Assembly (NCBI GenBank): GCA_003255065.1
Contig: QAOA01006516.1
Span: 528,691 to 592,690 of the forward strand
DNA from: Cercis canadensis
Taxonomy: Eukaryota; Streptophyta; Magnoliopsida; Fabales; Fabaceae
Reading direction: 5' to 3'
DNA length: 64,000 bases
The notes under the pieces were generated by a model that worked only from the letters and a program-made list of their open reading frames with translations, ran no database searches and had not been told where the DNA came from. The position numbers and the translations under genes are program-made. Below, in pieces: positions 22,650 through 32,950 of the stretch. Positions within the stretch are counted from its first letter, which is position 1, and the number at the start of each line of letters is the position of its first letter.

Positions 22650-24468
22650 TCAAGCTGGTGAATAGATATCAATCATTCCCAACTTGCCAACTAAAAATTC
22701 AAATTCTGGTTTGGATAATCCCTTGGTAAGAATATCTGCTTCCTGCTGCCTTGTTGGAACATGGGAGATATGTATTGCCCGTGAATCAATTTCATCTTTA
22801 ATAAAACTCCTGTCAATTCTCACATGTTTCATCCGGTCATGTTGGACAGGATTATGAACTATACTTATTGCTGATTTGCTGTCACTGTACAGCTTCATAG
22901 GACATTTTCTAGGGAATTTTAGGTCTGCTAAAAGTTTCTCAATCCAAATTAGTTCACATACTCCTTGTGCAATTGCTCAGTACTCTGCTTCAGCAGTACT
23001 CCTTGCCACCACTGATTGCCTTTTGCTTCTCCATGTAACAAGATTTCCCCACACTTTTGTGCAATAGCCTGTTGTGGACTTACTGTCTTCCGATCCAGCC
23101 CAGTCAGCATCAGCAAATCCTTCAACATCTTTTTCATTTCCCTTCTTAAACAGAATTCCCTTGCCTGGAGTTTCCTTGAGGTACTTTAATATTCTGTTGG
23201 CTGCCTCCATATGCCTTTTAGTAGGGCAATGCATAAACTGACTTATTACACTTACACTATGGGTAATGTCAGGCCTTGTGAGTGTGAGATATTAGTTTTC
23301 CCACCATTCTCTAGTATCTGCCCCGGTCTACTAGAGAGTCATTATTGGTGACTTTTTGCTTCCAATTTCTTTCCAAAGGAGTAATAGCAGGCTTGCAACC
23401 AGTTTTTCTAGTTTCACGTAGCAGATCAAGGACATATTTTCTTTGAGTAACAAATATTCCCTATTTGCTCCGGGCTACCTCCATTCCAAGAAAATACCTC
23501 AAAGTTCCAAGGTCTTTAACTTGGAATTGATTCTTTAAATGAGCCTTTAACTTTTCGATCTCCTCCTGGTCATCACCAGTAATTACCATATCATCCACAT
23601 ATACAATGAGAATGGCCCTTTTTCCACTTCTTCCTTGCTTGATAAATAGAGAGTGGTCAACTTGTCCTTGTGTATACCCAAGGGACTTAATTACTGAACT
23701 AAATCTGGTGAACCAAGCCCTTGGTGACTGTTTTAGCCCATAGAGAGACTTTTTGAGTCTGCACACCTTGGTATTTTCACCATTAAATCCTGGAGGCATC
23801 TTCATGAACACTTCTTCTTCCAATTTTCCATTTAAGAAGGCATTTTTTATGTCCATTTGATAGAGTTCCCAATCAAGGTTTGCAGCAAGAGAAAGTAATA
23901 CCTTGATTGAGTTCATTTTTGCTACGGGGGCAAATGTCTCCTCATAATCAATGCCATGTGTTTAAGTATATCCTTGAGCCACTAATCTTGCCTTGTATCT
24001 CTCCACATCTCCATTTGGTTTGAACTTTATAGTGAATATCCATCTACACCCCACCACCTTCTTTCCTTGTGGAAGATCAACTATTTCCCAAGTATTATTT
24101 TTCAATAGGGCATCCATTTCTTCTTCAACTGCTGCCTTCCATCTAGGATCTTGAAGTGCACTATGAATGTCCTTTGGAATGTCTACACTGTCAACTTTTG
24201 CAGTAAAGGCCCTGTACTCATGAGACAGTTTTGTATAAGTTAAGTGATTAGACAAAGGGCATTGAGTGCACTTTCTTACCCCTTTTCTAAGGGCAATTGG
24301 GAGGTCAAAATTATCAACTGGCTTCGTACCCTCACTTGTGGAATCTGGACTTAGCTCCGGTTCCAATGATTGAGCAACTTGGGGAGCTTTTGGCCTTCTT
24401 GAATAAACCTGAATTGGTTCATTGGTGATTGGTTCTCCCCCTTGGTGCAATCCTTGATCATGTCCCAT
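22650..24468 (-). pseudogene. RLC-C reverse transcriptase and RNase H
   Basis: The frames are 24468-23962 (linker and RT start), 23916-23461 (RT core with LIVYVDDMVITGDD), 23234-22977 and 22898-22650 (RNase H, ending GKLGMIDIYSPA). They are separated by a TAA after LVAQGYT and a TAG after VARSK, where RLC-H has CAA and CAG. There is also a frame loss near 23290. The two stop differences are C-to-T on the coding strand, as expected from methylcytosine decay. Confidence 0.85.
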
Positions 24469-24588
24469 TAAGGAAGGACTTGGAATTGGACTGTTTGAAG
24501 GTGTGGGTGTAGGTGTAGGTGTAGGTGTAGGTGGCTCTTGGGGCTGGTAAGATGGGGCAAGTGATATGGGTAGAGATATGGTTGGATC

Positions 24589-26806
24589 TCAATGATTTTC
24601 TTCATGTACATTCTCCCCCTGAAGACAACCATTGGGATAAAATGATTGGTCTTCAAGAAATCTGACATCATATGATACAAAGAATTTTTTAGAGGCTGGA
24701 TGGTAACACTTGTACCCTTTTTGTGTGGAAGAGTATCCTACAAAGATGCATTTGACTGCCTTAGGGTCAAGTTTTCCTCTATGAGGGTTGTGATTGTAAA
24801 TGAATACCATGCAACCAAATACCTATAGGGGCAGAGAATGAAGGAGATGAACTGTGGGAAAGGTATCTAGTAGGCAGCTGATAGGAGTACGAAGATTGAG
24901 TGGTTTTGATGGTAATCTATTGATGAGGTAGGTGGCTGTGAGGACAGCTTCTCCCCAAAATTTGTTTGGAACATTGTTAACTGTAACAGCTATCTAGAAT
25001 CTTTCCATATTTACATTCTATAACAGGAACATTGTTAGCAAACATTAAGGAGCGGGCTACCTCTAAAAGGTGTCTGTTCTTGCGTTCAGCAACCCCATTT
25101 TGTTGGGGGCTGTAAACACACGAACTTTGGTGAAGAATCCCATGATTAACAAGGTAATGGGTCAGGTCATTGGTGAAGTATTCCCTTCCATTGTCACTAC
25201 GGAGGATTTGGATTTGGGATTGAAAAACAGTGGAAATATATTTATCAAACTGTTTAAAAATAGTGGTTGCTTCTGATTTTTCTTTCATTAGATAAACCCA
25301 ACAGACTCGAGTATGGTCATCAATGAAAGTGATAAACCATCTTGAACCCGTAAGGGAAGGTTCTCGGGCTGGTCCCCAAATATCACTATGTATGAGATGG
25401 AATGGTTTTGTTGCTTGATATGAATGAGGGGAATATGTTTTTCTTGTTTGTTTAGCAACAATGCAATGTTCACAATGAAAGCTAGAAACATCTTTATTGA
25501 TGAATAAGTGGGGATACAACGATTTAAGGTAAGGAAAGCTAGGGTGACCAAGGCGTTTATGCCATAGTATAAGTTCAGAATTGGACACAGTAGATAATGA
25601 GACACTTTCAAGTGATTGAGTTTTGGAGGAAGAACCAGTAGGGCAGAGAAAATAGAGGCCATCACGCTCCTTAGCACTGCCAATCATCTTCCCCGAAGAT
25701 AGGTCCTGAAATACACACAAAGAAGGAAAAAATGTTACTGCACAATTTCGGTCTTTGGTGAGTTTACTAATTGAAACCAGATTGCATTTCAGATTTGGAA
25801 CATGTAGGACTGGTTTTAAGTTTAGTCTTGAGATTTCTACAGTGCCACGACCCTTAGCCTTTACTGATTGTCCATCTGCCACAGTAATTTGAATATCATC
25901 CCCACATGTGTCATAGGTAGAGAAGGTGTCTCGACTGCCAGTCATGTGGTCTGATGCACCTGTGTCAATGATCCAGTCTAGGTGTGTCTCAGCCTTAGTG
26001 AAAAAGGAAGAGAGTGTGTTACCTTGATGAGCCACTGCTGCACTTGAAGAGGAAGGAGCATTTTCTGGTTCTGTTTGGATCTTTTGGTGACTAAGAATTG
26101 TCTGCAGTACCTTAATCTGTTCAGAAGTTAGGCTCAGTTGACCAGTTTTACTGTTGTCAATAGAGGCTTCTGCTGCAAGGGCTTTTGTGGGTTCTCTCTG
26201 ATTTCTTGGCTTCCATGCGGCTGGTCTACCATGGAGTTTCCAGCAAGTTTCCCTGGTATGATTTGTCCTGCGACAGTGGTCACACCATAGTTGCTCTCCA
26301 CCTTCCTTTCTGGTTCTCTGATTTTTCTGACCAAAGAAGCTTGGCTTGTGCTGGTGAGTAGCTAGGGCTGAACTGAGTGTGGATGCATCTGGTTCAGCAG
26401 AGGAGAGGTTGAGTAGCATAACTTGTTTTCTGCTTTCTTCCCTTCTAACTTCAGCAAACACTTCTCTAATTGTAGGGAAAGGTTTCTGTCCTAATAACCT
26501 TCCCCTGATTTCATCTAGGTCTTTGTTCAAACCTTGTAGGAAGTCAAAGACACGCTCTTTTTCCACCATTCGTGAGAACTGAACTCCATCTGCAGTGCAG
26601 TGCCATTTGATTTCATGGAACAAGTCCATCTCCTGCCATAACTCAGTCAAGGAGTTATAATACTTTGTGACTGATTTGGTCCCTTGTTTCATCTCCCGAA
26701 GTTTGGATCTAACCTCAAAACATTGTGAGGTATTTTCCATGTCCGATTTCTTTGACTGCCTCCCAGATTTCATGGGCAGTCTTGCAGAACAGGCAGGTTC
26801 GTCCAA
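24589..26806 (-). pseudogene. RLC-C gag C-terminus, protease and integrase
   Basis: The long frame 26806-24977 (609 codons) contains the zinc knuckle CDHCRRTNHTRETC, protease WIIDTGASDHMTG, integrase finger HKRLGHPS...CEHC and core HSDIWGP, FIDDHTRVCWVYLM, LRSDNGREYF, PQQNGVAERKNRH. It is cut by a 46-bp insertion (24980-25025). Frame 24810-24589 continues the integrase end and stops at a TGA (24591-24589) shared with RLC-H. Confidence 0.88.
24968..25037. repeat. 46-bp insertion between 12-bp direct repeats
   Basis: GGAACATTGTTA occurs at 24968-24979 and again at 25026-25037, flanking 46 bp (24980-25025) absent from the equivalent site in RLC-H (near 56011). It disrupts the integrase frame. 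It could be a tiny insertion with target duplication or filler DNA from break repair. Confidence 0.8.
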
Positions 26807-27146
26807 TTCTAGGCTCCATGGAATTAATTATCCATGCCATAATAATTGAATTTTCAGCATCCCATGTGCTGAAGTGAGGATCGGTTGGAGAGGGCATGGA
26901 AGTATCACCGGTGACATATCCAGCCTTCCCTTTACCCTTAAGCACTAGGAAGACAGATTGAAACCACTCTCTGAAGTTGGTCCTATTGAGTTTGTGCTGG
27001 GTAATTTGAAGGGAAGGGTTTTCGAGGGAGGGGTATGGTGAAAGGTTCGGCATAGGCATACCTCTTTGATTGACAGACGAGGTAGCTTCAAGGGTTTGGT
27101 GAAGGGAATCAGTTTCAGCCATTGCTGGCTCTGATACCATGAACAA
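26715..27146 (-). pseudogene. RLC-C gag N-terminus
   Basis: The gag starts at 27146 (or the MAETDS methionine a few codons later) and contains HKLNRTNFREWFQSVFLVLK and a WDAENSIIMAWIINSMEP block, as in UBN2/DUF4219-type Copia gag. A 5-bp deletion relative to RLC-H, near 26749, shifts the frame after WEAVKEI. Confidence 0.85.
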
Positions 27147-27391
27147 AGAGGCTTAAGGAAAGAATTCTCCTTGTTATTTTCTAATCTCGAATTTACAGAA
27201 TATATAGACTAAAGTCAGCCTAATTCTAGGAGTTATAAAAGGAAAGATTGAGGAAATTACTCCTAACCTACCAAACCTATCAATCAGGGATTCCCTGATT
27301 AGTAAATACATTTACAGCACAATTACAGCTAATTACATTAAATTCCTAATCACATTAAATGCTAATTAATGACCCGAGATACTCTCCAACA
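27140..27391 (-). repeat. RLC-C 5' LTR
   Basis: 252 bp, adjoining the primer-binding site GCTCTGATACCA (27128-27139 on +), which is the complement of the initiator tRNA-Met-matching sequence. Confidence 0.93.
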
Positions 27392-27416
27392 TTAATCATG
27401 CCCAGCTTGTTACAAA

Positions 27417-28249
27417 CAATGTTTTAAAAATCGAACCGGTGAGCAAACCGTTTTGACAAAAAATACTAGTAGGACCGGTCGAATCGGTTGGACCGCGCAG
27501 TCGGACTGGTTAAATCAAAGCTTTTTCTAAACTTAAAGATTAACAAAAAATAAAACATAGAAGATGAATCACAAATCATGAAACTTAACTCATAAGTGAA
27601 AGTCTCAAATTTAAAGATTCAAATAACTAAAAATCAAAAGATATAAAAACCTAATCTATATACATCTAATTTAAAATAGTGACCTATAACAAAATTAGAT
27701 TGTTTCAATAGCCAACATTTTTTACAAGTTCACATACTCTTAACATAATCAAGTTCACAATTTCTAAAATAAAAAAATTAGATAATCAGAACATATAAAG
27801 CATGTGCACTGTGTGATTATGTGTTATAATTTTTACATATTTAAATATTTAATATTAAATAAATCTATTAAATAGTTAATAAATAATTTTTGTGCAACAA
27901 TAAATATAAGTTTTGAGTTGTCCTAATGATTTGGATGGAAAAAAAAAATTAATTTCTTAACTATTTTATTAATAAATATATTTATATGTGATAATATACT
28001 CAAAAGTTGATATGTCCCAGTGGCAAAGAATGCCACCTTTGAAGCAAAGGTGAGGGGATTGAATCCTCCCATAAGCAATTTCCCTTTCAATTTACAAATT
28101 TTGCAAGCTGTCCGGTTTTTCAAAACCGGACCGGTTCACCGGTTCGGGCGGTTCTCACGGGTTTTAGGCTGTTTAAGCGCTATAGCGGTTTAGGGGTATG
28201 AACCGGATCGGTTTTCTTACCGGGCACCGGTCAGGTTTTTAAAACACTA
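27417..28249. mobile_element. hAT-type non-autonomous element in RLC-A
   Basis: An 8-bp target duplication GTTACAAA (27409-27416 and 28250-28257) flanks an 833-bp insert. The left end is CAATGTTTTAAAAATCGAAC and the right end in reverse complement is TAGTGTTTTAAAAACCTGAC. Both are followed by CCGGT-rich subterminal repeats. 8-bp duplications with CARTG-like ends are diagnostic of hAT. There is no transposase. It splits the RLC-A coding sequence just before its last codons. Confidence 0.85.
28011..28070 (+). repeat. tRNA-like / SINE-like segment inside the hAT element
   Basis: TGTCCCAGTGG (28013-28023) fits the RNA polymerase III box A consensus at all but one position. GGATTGAATCC (28056-28066) resembles box B GGTTCGANTCC. 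They are 32 bp apart, normal for tRNA-derived SINEs. A full cloverleaf is not convincing, so this is a possible SINE head, not a tRNA gene. Confidence 0.3.
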
Positions 28250-28257
28250 GTTACAAA

Positions 28258-29965
28258 TATATTCAACTCTACCCTTAGCTAGAGCCTTAGTAAAAATATC
28301 AGCTAGTTGTTCTCCAGTCCGAACATGTTTGGTAGAGATGAGACCTTGTTGAAGTTTCTCACAAACAAAGTGACAATCAACTTCTATGTGTTTTGTCCTT
28401 TCATGAAACACAGGATTGGAAGCAATGTGGAGAGCTGATTGGTATTCACATAGTACATCCATGCATTTAGGTTGTCCAACTCCCAGTTCACCTAGTAACT
28501 GATGTACCCATATCTTTTCACAAGTAAGTTGGGCCATAGCTCGGTATTCAGATTCAGCAGTAGATCTAGAAACAACGCCTTGTTTCTTGCTTTTCCAAGA
28601 AACAAGGTTTCCTACTACAAATAAACAGTATCCTGTAGTTGACTTGCGATCTACACGAGATCCAGCCCAATCAGCATTTGAGTATCCTACCACTCTCTGA
28701 TGCTCATGATTTTTGTTGACTATGCCACGACTAGGAGCTCCTTTCAAGTACTTAAGGATACGTACAACTGCTCGCCAATGAGTTGAGCAAGGTGAAGACA
28801 TAAATTGGCTAACAACACTCACATGGAAAGCAATGTCTGGACGGGTCATAGTAAGATAGTTGAATTTTCCAATCAATCTCCTATATCTTTTTGGGTTATC
28901 TAATGGTTTACCATCATCAATTCCAAGTTTAACACTCGAACACATTGGTGAATCACAAGGTTTGGCTTCTAACATCCCTATATCCTTAAGTAAATCTAGG
29001 ATATACTTCCTTTGGGATAGGAAGATTCTTTTCTTGCTTCGAAGAACCTCAATTCCCAAGAAATACTTTAGATCACCTAAGTCTTTAGTTTGAAACTTGC
29101 TTTGAAGAAAAGATTTGAGAGAACAAATGCCAGTCTCATCACTTCCCGTGATTACAATGTCATCAACGTAGACAACTAAGAGAATACACCTTGCTGTTGT
29201 TTGCCAGTAGAAAACTGAGTGATCATGTGCACTCCTCTGCAAACTGAACTCCAAAACAACCTCACTAAATCTCCCAAACCAAGCTCAAGGGGACTGTTTC
29301 AATCCATATAGTGACTTCTTCAATTCCCAAAGTCGCCCATACTCCCCCTGAGCAACAAGCCCAGGTGGTTGCTCCGTATATACTTCTTCCTATAAATCCC
29401 CATGAAGGAAGACATTTTTAACATCTAACTGATGAAGTGGCCAGTTATTAGATGCAGCAAGAGAGATCAAGAAACGAACAGAAGTTAATTTAGGTACAGG
29501 GGCAAAGGTCTCAGAGTAATCAGTGCCATAGGTTTGAGCATATCCCTTAGCAACCAATTGAGCTTTAAGACGAGCAATTGACCCATGTAGGTTTACTTTG
29601 ACAATAAACACCCACTTACAGCCAATAGCATGCTTGCCTTTAGGTAGAGTAACCAAATCCCAAGTGTTATTTTGTTCAAGAGCATCCATTTCCTCTTTCA
29701 TAGCTGCTGTCCACCCAGAGTGAGATAATGCTTCTGAAAGGGATTTAGGAATTGTAATAGACTCTAGAGATGTGGTGAAAGCCCTAGACAAAGGAGAGAG
29801 AGCATCATAGGAAACAAATGAAGAAATAGGATAGGTACAAGTTCGTTTACCTTTCCGAACAGCAATGGGAAGGTCAAGCTCTGATGTAGGTGGAGAAGGA
29901 TCTGGATCAGGGGGTGAAGAAGCTGGTGGGAGTAATGAGTCAAGTTGAGATGTAGGTGCCACCAC
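28258..29965 (-). pseudogene. RLC-A reverse transcriptase and RNase H
   Basis: Frame 29965-29390 carries the linker and RT start, ending [13 protein letters not shown] at a stop. Frame 29254-28247 carries LLVVYVDDIVITGSD, the FNYLTMTRPDIAF region and RNase H (ADWAGSRVDRKSTTGYC, ERTKHIEVDCHFV). The true C-terminus lies beyond the hAT insert and the two nested Copias, with GMI at 27403-27392 and the final residues in 16918-16894. A stop near 29287 also separates the two frames. Confidence 0.85.
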
Positions 29966-30533
29966 CTGTCTTGGTGTATGCCTAGAGTAAACCTATGCGA
30001 TAGGTGGACGAGTTACTGGTATTGATTTTTCACTAACACTGTAGATAAGGAAATCATCTTCTGGTACATGGTGTGAAGGAGAGTGAGCTGAAGTAGGAAA
30101 GAATGGAGTAGACTCAAAGAAAGTAACATCAACAGAAACTAGATAACAACCTAATTCAAGAGAGAAGCACCAGTACCCTTTTTGATTCCGAGGGTAGCCT
30201 AGAAAGACACACTTTAATGACCTAGGATCAAGTTTTGATACTGAGGGTCAAATGTCTTGAACAAAGCAAGAGCAGCCAAAGACTCTTGGGGGGATAGGAA
30301 AGAGTGAATGTGAGGGGAACAACACAGAATAAGGAATCTAGCCACCAAGGACAGTTGAAGGCATTCTGTTGATTAAGAAACAAGCAGTAGAGACTGCATC
30401 AACCCAGAAAATCTTAAGGACTTGCATATGAAATAGAAGAGCTCGTGCAACCTCCATGAGATGATGATTCTTCCTTCAGCTACCCCATTTTGTTGTGGGT
30501 AACAACACATGAAGATTGATGAACAATTCCATT

Positions 30534-31302
30534 TTAGGATAAGAAAGAGTTGAATGATGTGGAAAAGTATTCCTTAGCATTATCACTATGCAAGATACGA
30601 ATAGAACAACCATGCTGATTTTTTATTTCTGCATAGAATTTACAAAAAATAGAGAATACTTCTGAACGATTTTCCATTAGATATAACCAAGTGGTTTGTG
30701 AATGGTCGTCAACAAAAGTTACAAAATATCGGAACTTTGATTTTGACACAACTGGACACGGGCCCCAAATATCTGAATGAACCAACTCAAAAGGGGACGC
30801 AGGCTGTTTAATGACTCTAGGAGCAAGGGGCACTTGTGTATGTTTAGCAAACTGACATGCTTCACAATATAAACTAGATATAGACTTTAAACTCGGAAAC
30901 ATCTTCAAAACAATCAAGGAGGGGAGACCCAATTGGCAGGAACGAAATTAGTACAAGTAACTGGACGTATCACTGGTTCATGTGGGCGTTCCAACACATA
31001 CAGTCCATCAGACTCACGACCCTTACCAATAATCCTCTTCATCCCAAGATTCTGAAAGATGCAAAAGCTAGGAAAGAAGTGAACATTATAGTTAAGAGAG
31101 CGACATTATAGTTAAGAGAGTGTGTGATCTTACTGACAAATAGGAGGTTAAAAGGAAAATGTGGCACACATAAAACGGAGGATAATGAAAAAGATGGGGT
31201 GATATCTACAGTCCCACTTCCTATAACTGGAGTAGATGATCCATCAGCTAGAGTAACATTCGGTAAATAAGAAGGTTGAAAAGATGATAGAGTACCTGTC
31301 AT
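30534..31302 (-). pseudogene. RLC-A protease remnant and integrase
   Basis: Frame 31302-31039 is the region just after the protease active site (NVTLADGSSTPVIGSGTVDI). Frame 30932-30534 contains CEACQFAKH, HSDIWGP, FVDDHSQTTWLYLM and HSDNAKEYF of the integrase. Downstream, 30533-29966 is broken into short frames that still translate to integrase and linker pieces. The reading frame is lost repeatedly. Confidence 0.8.
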
Positions 31303-31329
31303 GTGGTCTGTTGCTCTTGAGTCAATAAC

Positions 31330-32415
31330 CTAGTTACGAGATGATGAGGAAAGGCAAGCTATGGGTTTACCTGTTTGGGCTAGGGTGGCAGTGGAGGAAG
31401 AGACAGCTTGTTGAGAGACACAGAACTGTGTAAGACGAGTATACTCATTAGCAGGGATGGTCACTTGGTGCTTAGGTTTAGGTCCAGGTGGAGTGGTTAG
31501 GAGCCCATCATGTGTAACAGTGTTAGCAAATCTGGATCCTTGGAATTGTGGAGGTTTTCCACTCCCATTTAATTTCCAGAAGTTCCTTTTTATGTGTCCA
31601 GTCTCACCACACTTAAAGCAAGTGCGTGGTCCATTATTCCGACCTCCTCCTCTACCACCTCTAGTGCCACTCCTCCCTCCTCTAATGTGCTCTGACCTCG
31701 AATGGGTACTTATCAGGGCAGATGCTTTAGCTCCTTTGGCTGGTTCATCAGTTATGTCCTTACTCACATGCCGAAGGTGAGAGAATGCCTCACTAAACGT
31801 GAGATTGCTAGTTCCTGAACTAGTCAAAATTTGTGTGCGAACTATCTCATATTCTGGTTTTAATCCAGCTAGAAAACACTGAACAGCCACATGCTCTTGC
31901 TGTTCTTGCATCTTTTTGACATCACTGGTAATTGGAAATAATGCTTTCATCTCCTCAAAAGCCTGTTTTGTCTCTGTATAGTAATTGGTTAGGGTCTTCC
32001 CTTCATCTTGCTTAGCTCAGTATACCTTAGACAATACTTCATGAACATGAATCAAATTCTCCTTACTAGCAAATATTCTTCTAGATAGGTCCATAACTCC
32101 TTTACAGTGTCACAATGACCAGTAGCACCATCCAATTCAGGTTCTAATGTTTTCTGTATTTGATTGAAAATTTTATCATCTTCCATCATCCATTTTTTTC
32201 TTGCACTTCATCTGATTGTGGGGGGGATCTTTAGTTAAATGATCTAGCATATCAATGCTTGATAAATATCTCCTTACTGTTCGCTGCCACTGAGTATAGT
32301 TCTTCCCATTTAGCTTTCGGTTAGTAATCCTAGCAGAGGAAGAAGTTATTTCTGCTACAATTTTTCTATCTATTCCATCCTCAGCCATGATTCCTGAGTT
32401 TCCAATGGAATGCAC
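31330..32415 (-). pseudogene. RLC-A gag with defective zinc knuckle
   Basis: Frame 32415-32176 gives the N-terminus (RKLNGKNYTQWQRTVRRYL). Frame 31950-31330 gives the C-terminal gag with a Gly/Arg-rich stretch and the knuckle CFKCGETGHIKRNF, where the last cysteine of CX2CX4HX4C is phenylalanine. Stops lie in 32175-31951. Confidence 0.82.
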
Positions 32416-32454
32416 CCTACACTCTACTCAATCCAGAACTGCAACACTCTCAGG

Positions 32455-32680
32455 TGCAGACCCACTGTCACAGACAACCAGAACCACAACCAGAGATGAT
32501 GTGTGACACTTTGGACACCAATAGACGTGCGATAGTTCAGTTTGCACCTCCGCAGATGAGGTCCACCACCAGAAATGTGCGACAGCTCCTCCACAGACAA
32601 GACCCACTGTCGCAGACAAAGGGAACCACCACCAGAAACGTGCGACAGCTCAGGTCTCACCTTTGCATAGACTTGTGACA
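32455..32680. repeat. Degenerate direct repeats in the RLC-A leader
   Basis: CCCACTGTCrCAGACAA occurs near 32460 and 32602. ACCACCAGAAAyGTGCGACA occurs near 32565 and 32627. They lie between the primer-binding site and gag, in the untranslated leader. Confidence 0.6.
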
Positions 32681-32812
32681 CACCACTGGTCACTTCTCTG
32701 TCCGCACGAACCTAGTGCATACTATCGGGAAGAGAAAACAGAGAAGAAGAAGAGGATGGGAGGGAAATAGATTTAGGTTTTGCGTATCAGAATGAGAGAA
32801 GCTCTGATACCA

Positions 32813-32945
32813 TGTAAATATAGAAGAAAGAAAGTAGAAATGGAAGCCGCTACCACACTTGGGTCCGGCACAATGAATATATACTAAAGAGAAGGGAGTA
32901 CAGTAATAAATTAGGAAATGACTATTTTACCCTTACTCACTAACA
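32813..32945 (-). repeat. RLC-A 5' LTR
   Basis: 133 bp, TGTAAATATAG to CACTAACA, directly beside the primer-binding site (32801-32812) and followed by the target duplication ACAAA (32946-32950). Confidence 0.93.
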
Positions 32946-32950
32946 ACAAA

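Larger units (their letters stand above)
22391..27391 (-). mobile_element. RLC-C: young Copia nested in RLC-A
   Basis: The LTRs are 22391-22642 and 27140-27391, 252 bp each and differing at only two positions. The target duplication is TTAAT (22386-22390, 27392-27396). The tRNA-iMet primer site is 27128-27139. Total length is 5.0 kb. It belongs to the same family as RLC-H. Despite near-identical LTRs the polyprotein carries several stops and indels. Confidence 0.94.
16770..32945 (-). mobile_element. RLC-A: outer Copia retrotransposon of intron 2
   Basis: This Ty1/Copia element lies antisense to the host gene. Its LTRs are 16770-16893 and 32813-32945, flanked by a perfect target duplication ACAAA (16765-16769, 32946-32950). 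The primer-binding site complementary to initiator tRNA-Met is 32801-32812, and the polypurine tract lies just inside the 3' LTR (16894-16908). Removing the nested RLC-B, RLC-C and their duplicated targets leaves about 5.7 kb, which includes the hAT element at 27417-28249. The LTRs are identical over all alignable bases apart from a 9-bp indel (AAATGGAAG, present in the 5' LTR). Coding is broken. The same family forms RLC-E. Confidence 0.92.

Noticed and set aside
24977..26806. 609-codon open frame as a possible host gene
   Set aside because: It contains a gag knuckle, Copia protease and integrase motifs inside LTRs with target duplications, so it is part of RLC-C.
32801..32812. GCTCTGATACCA and similar strings (22091, 27128, 44982, 58349, 61932, 63234) look like tRNA 3' ends
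   Set aside because: They directly adjoin LTRs and are retrotransposon primer-binding sites complementary to initiator tRNA-Met, not tRNA genes.
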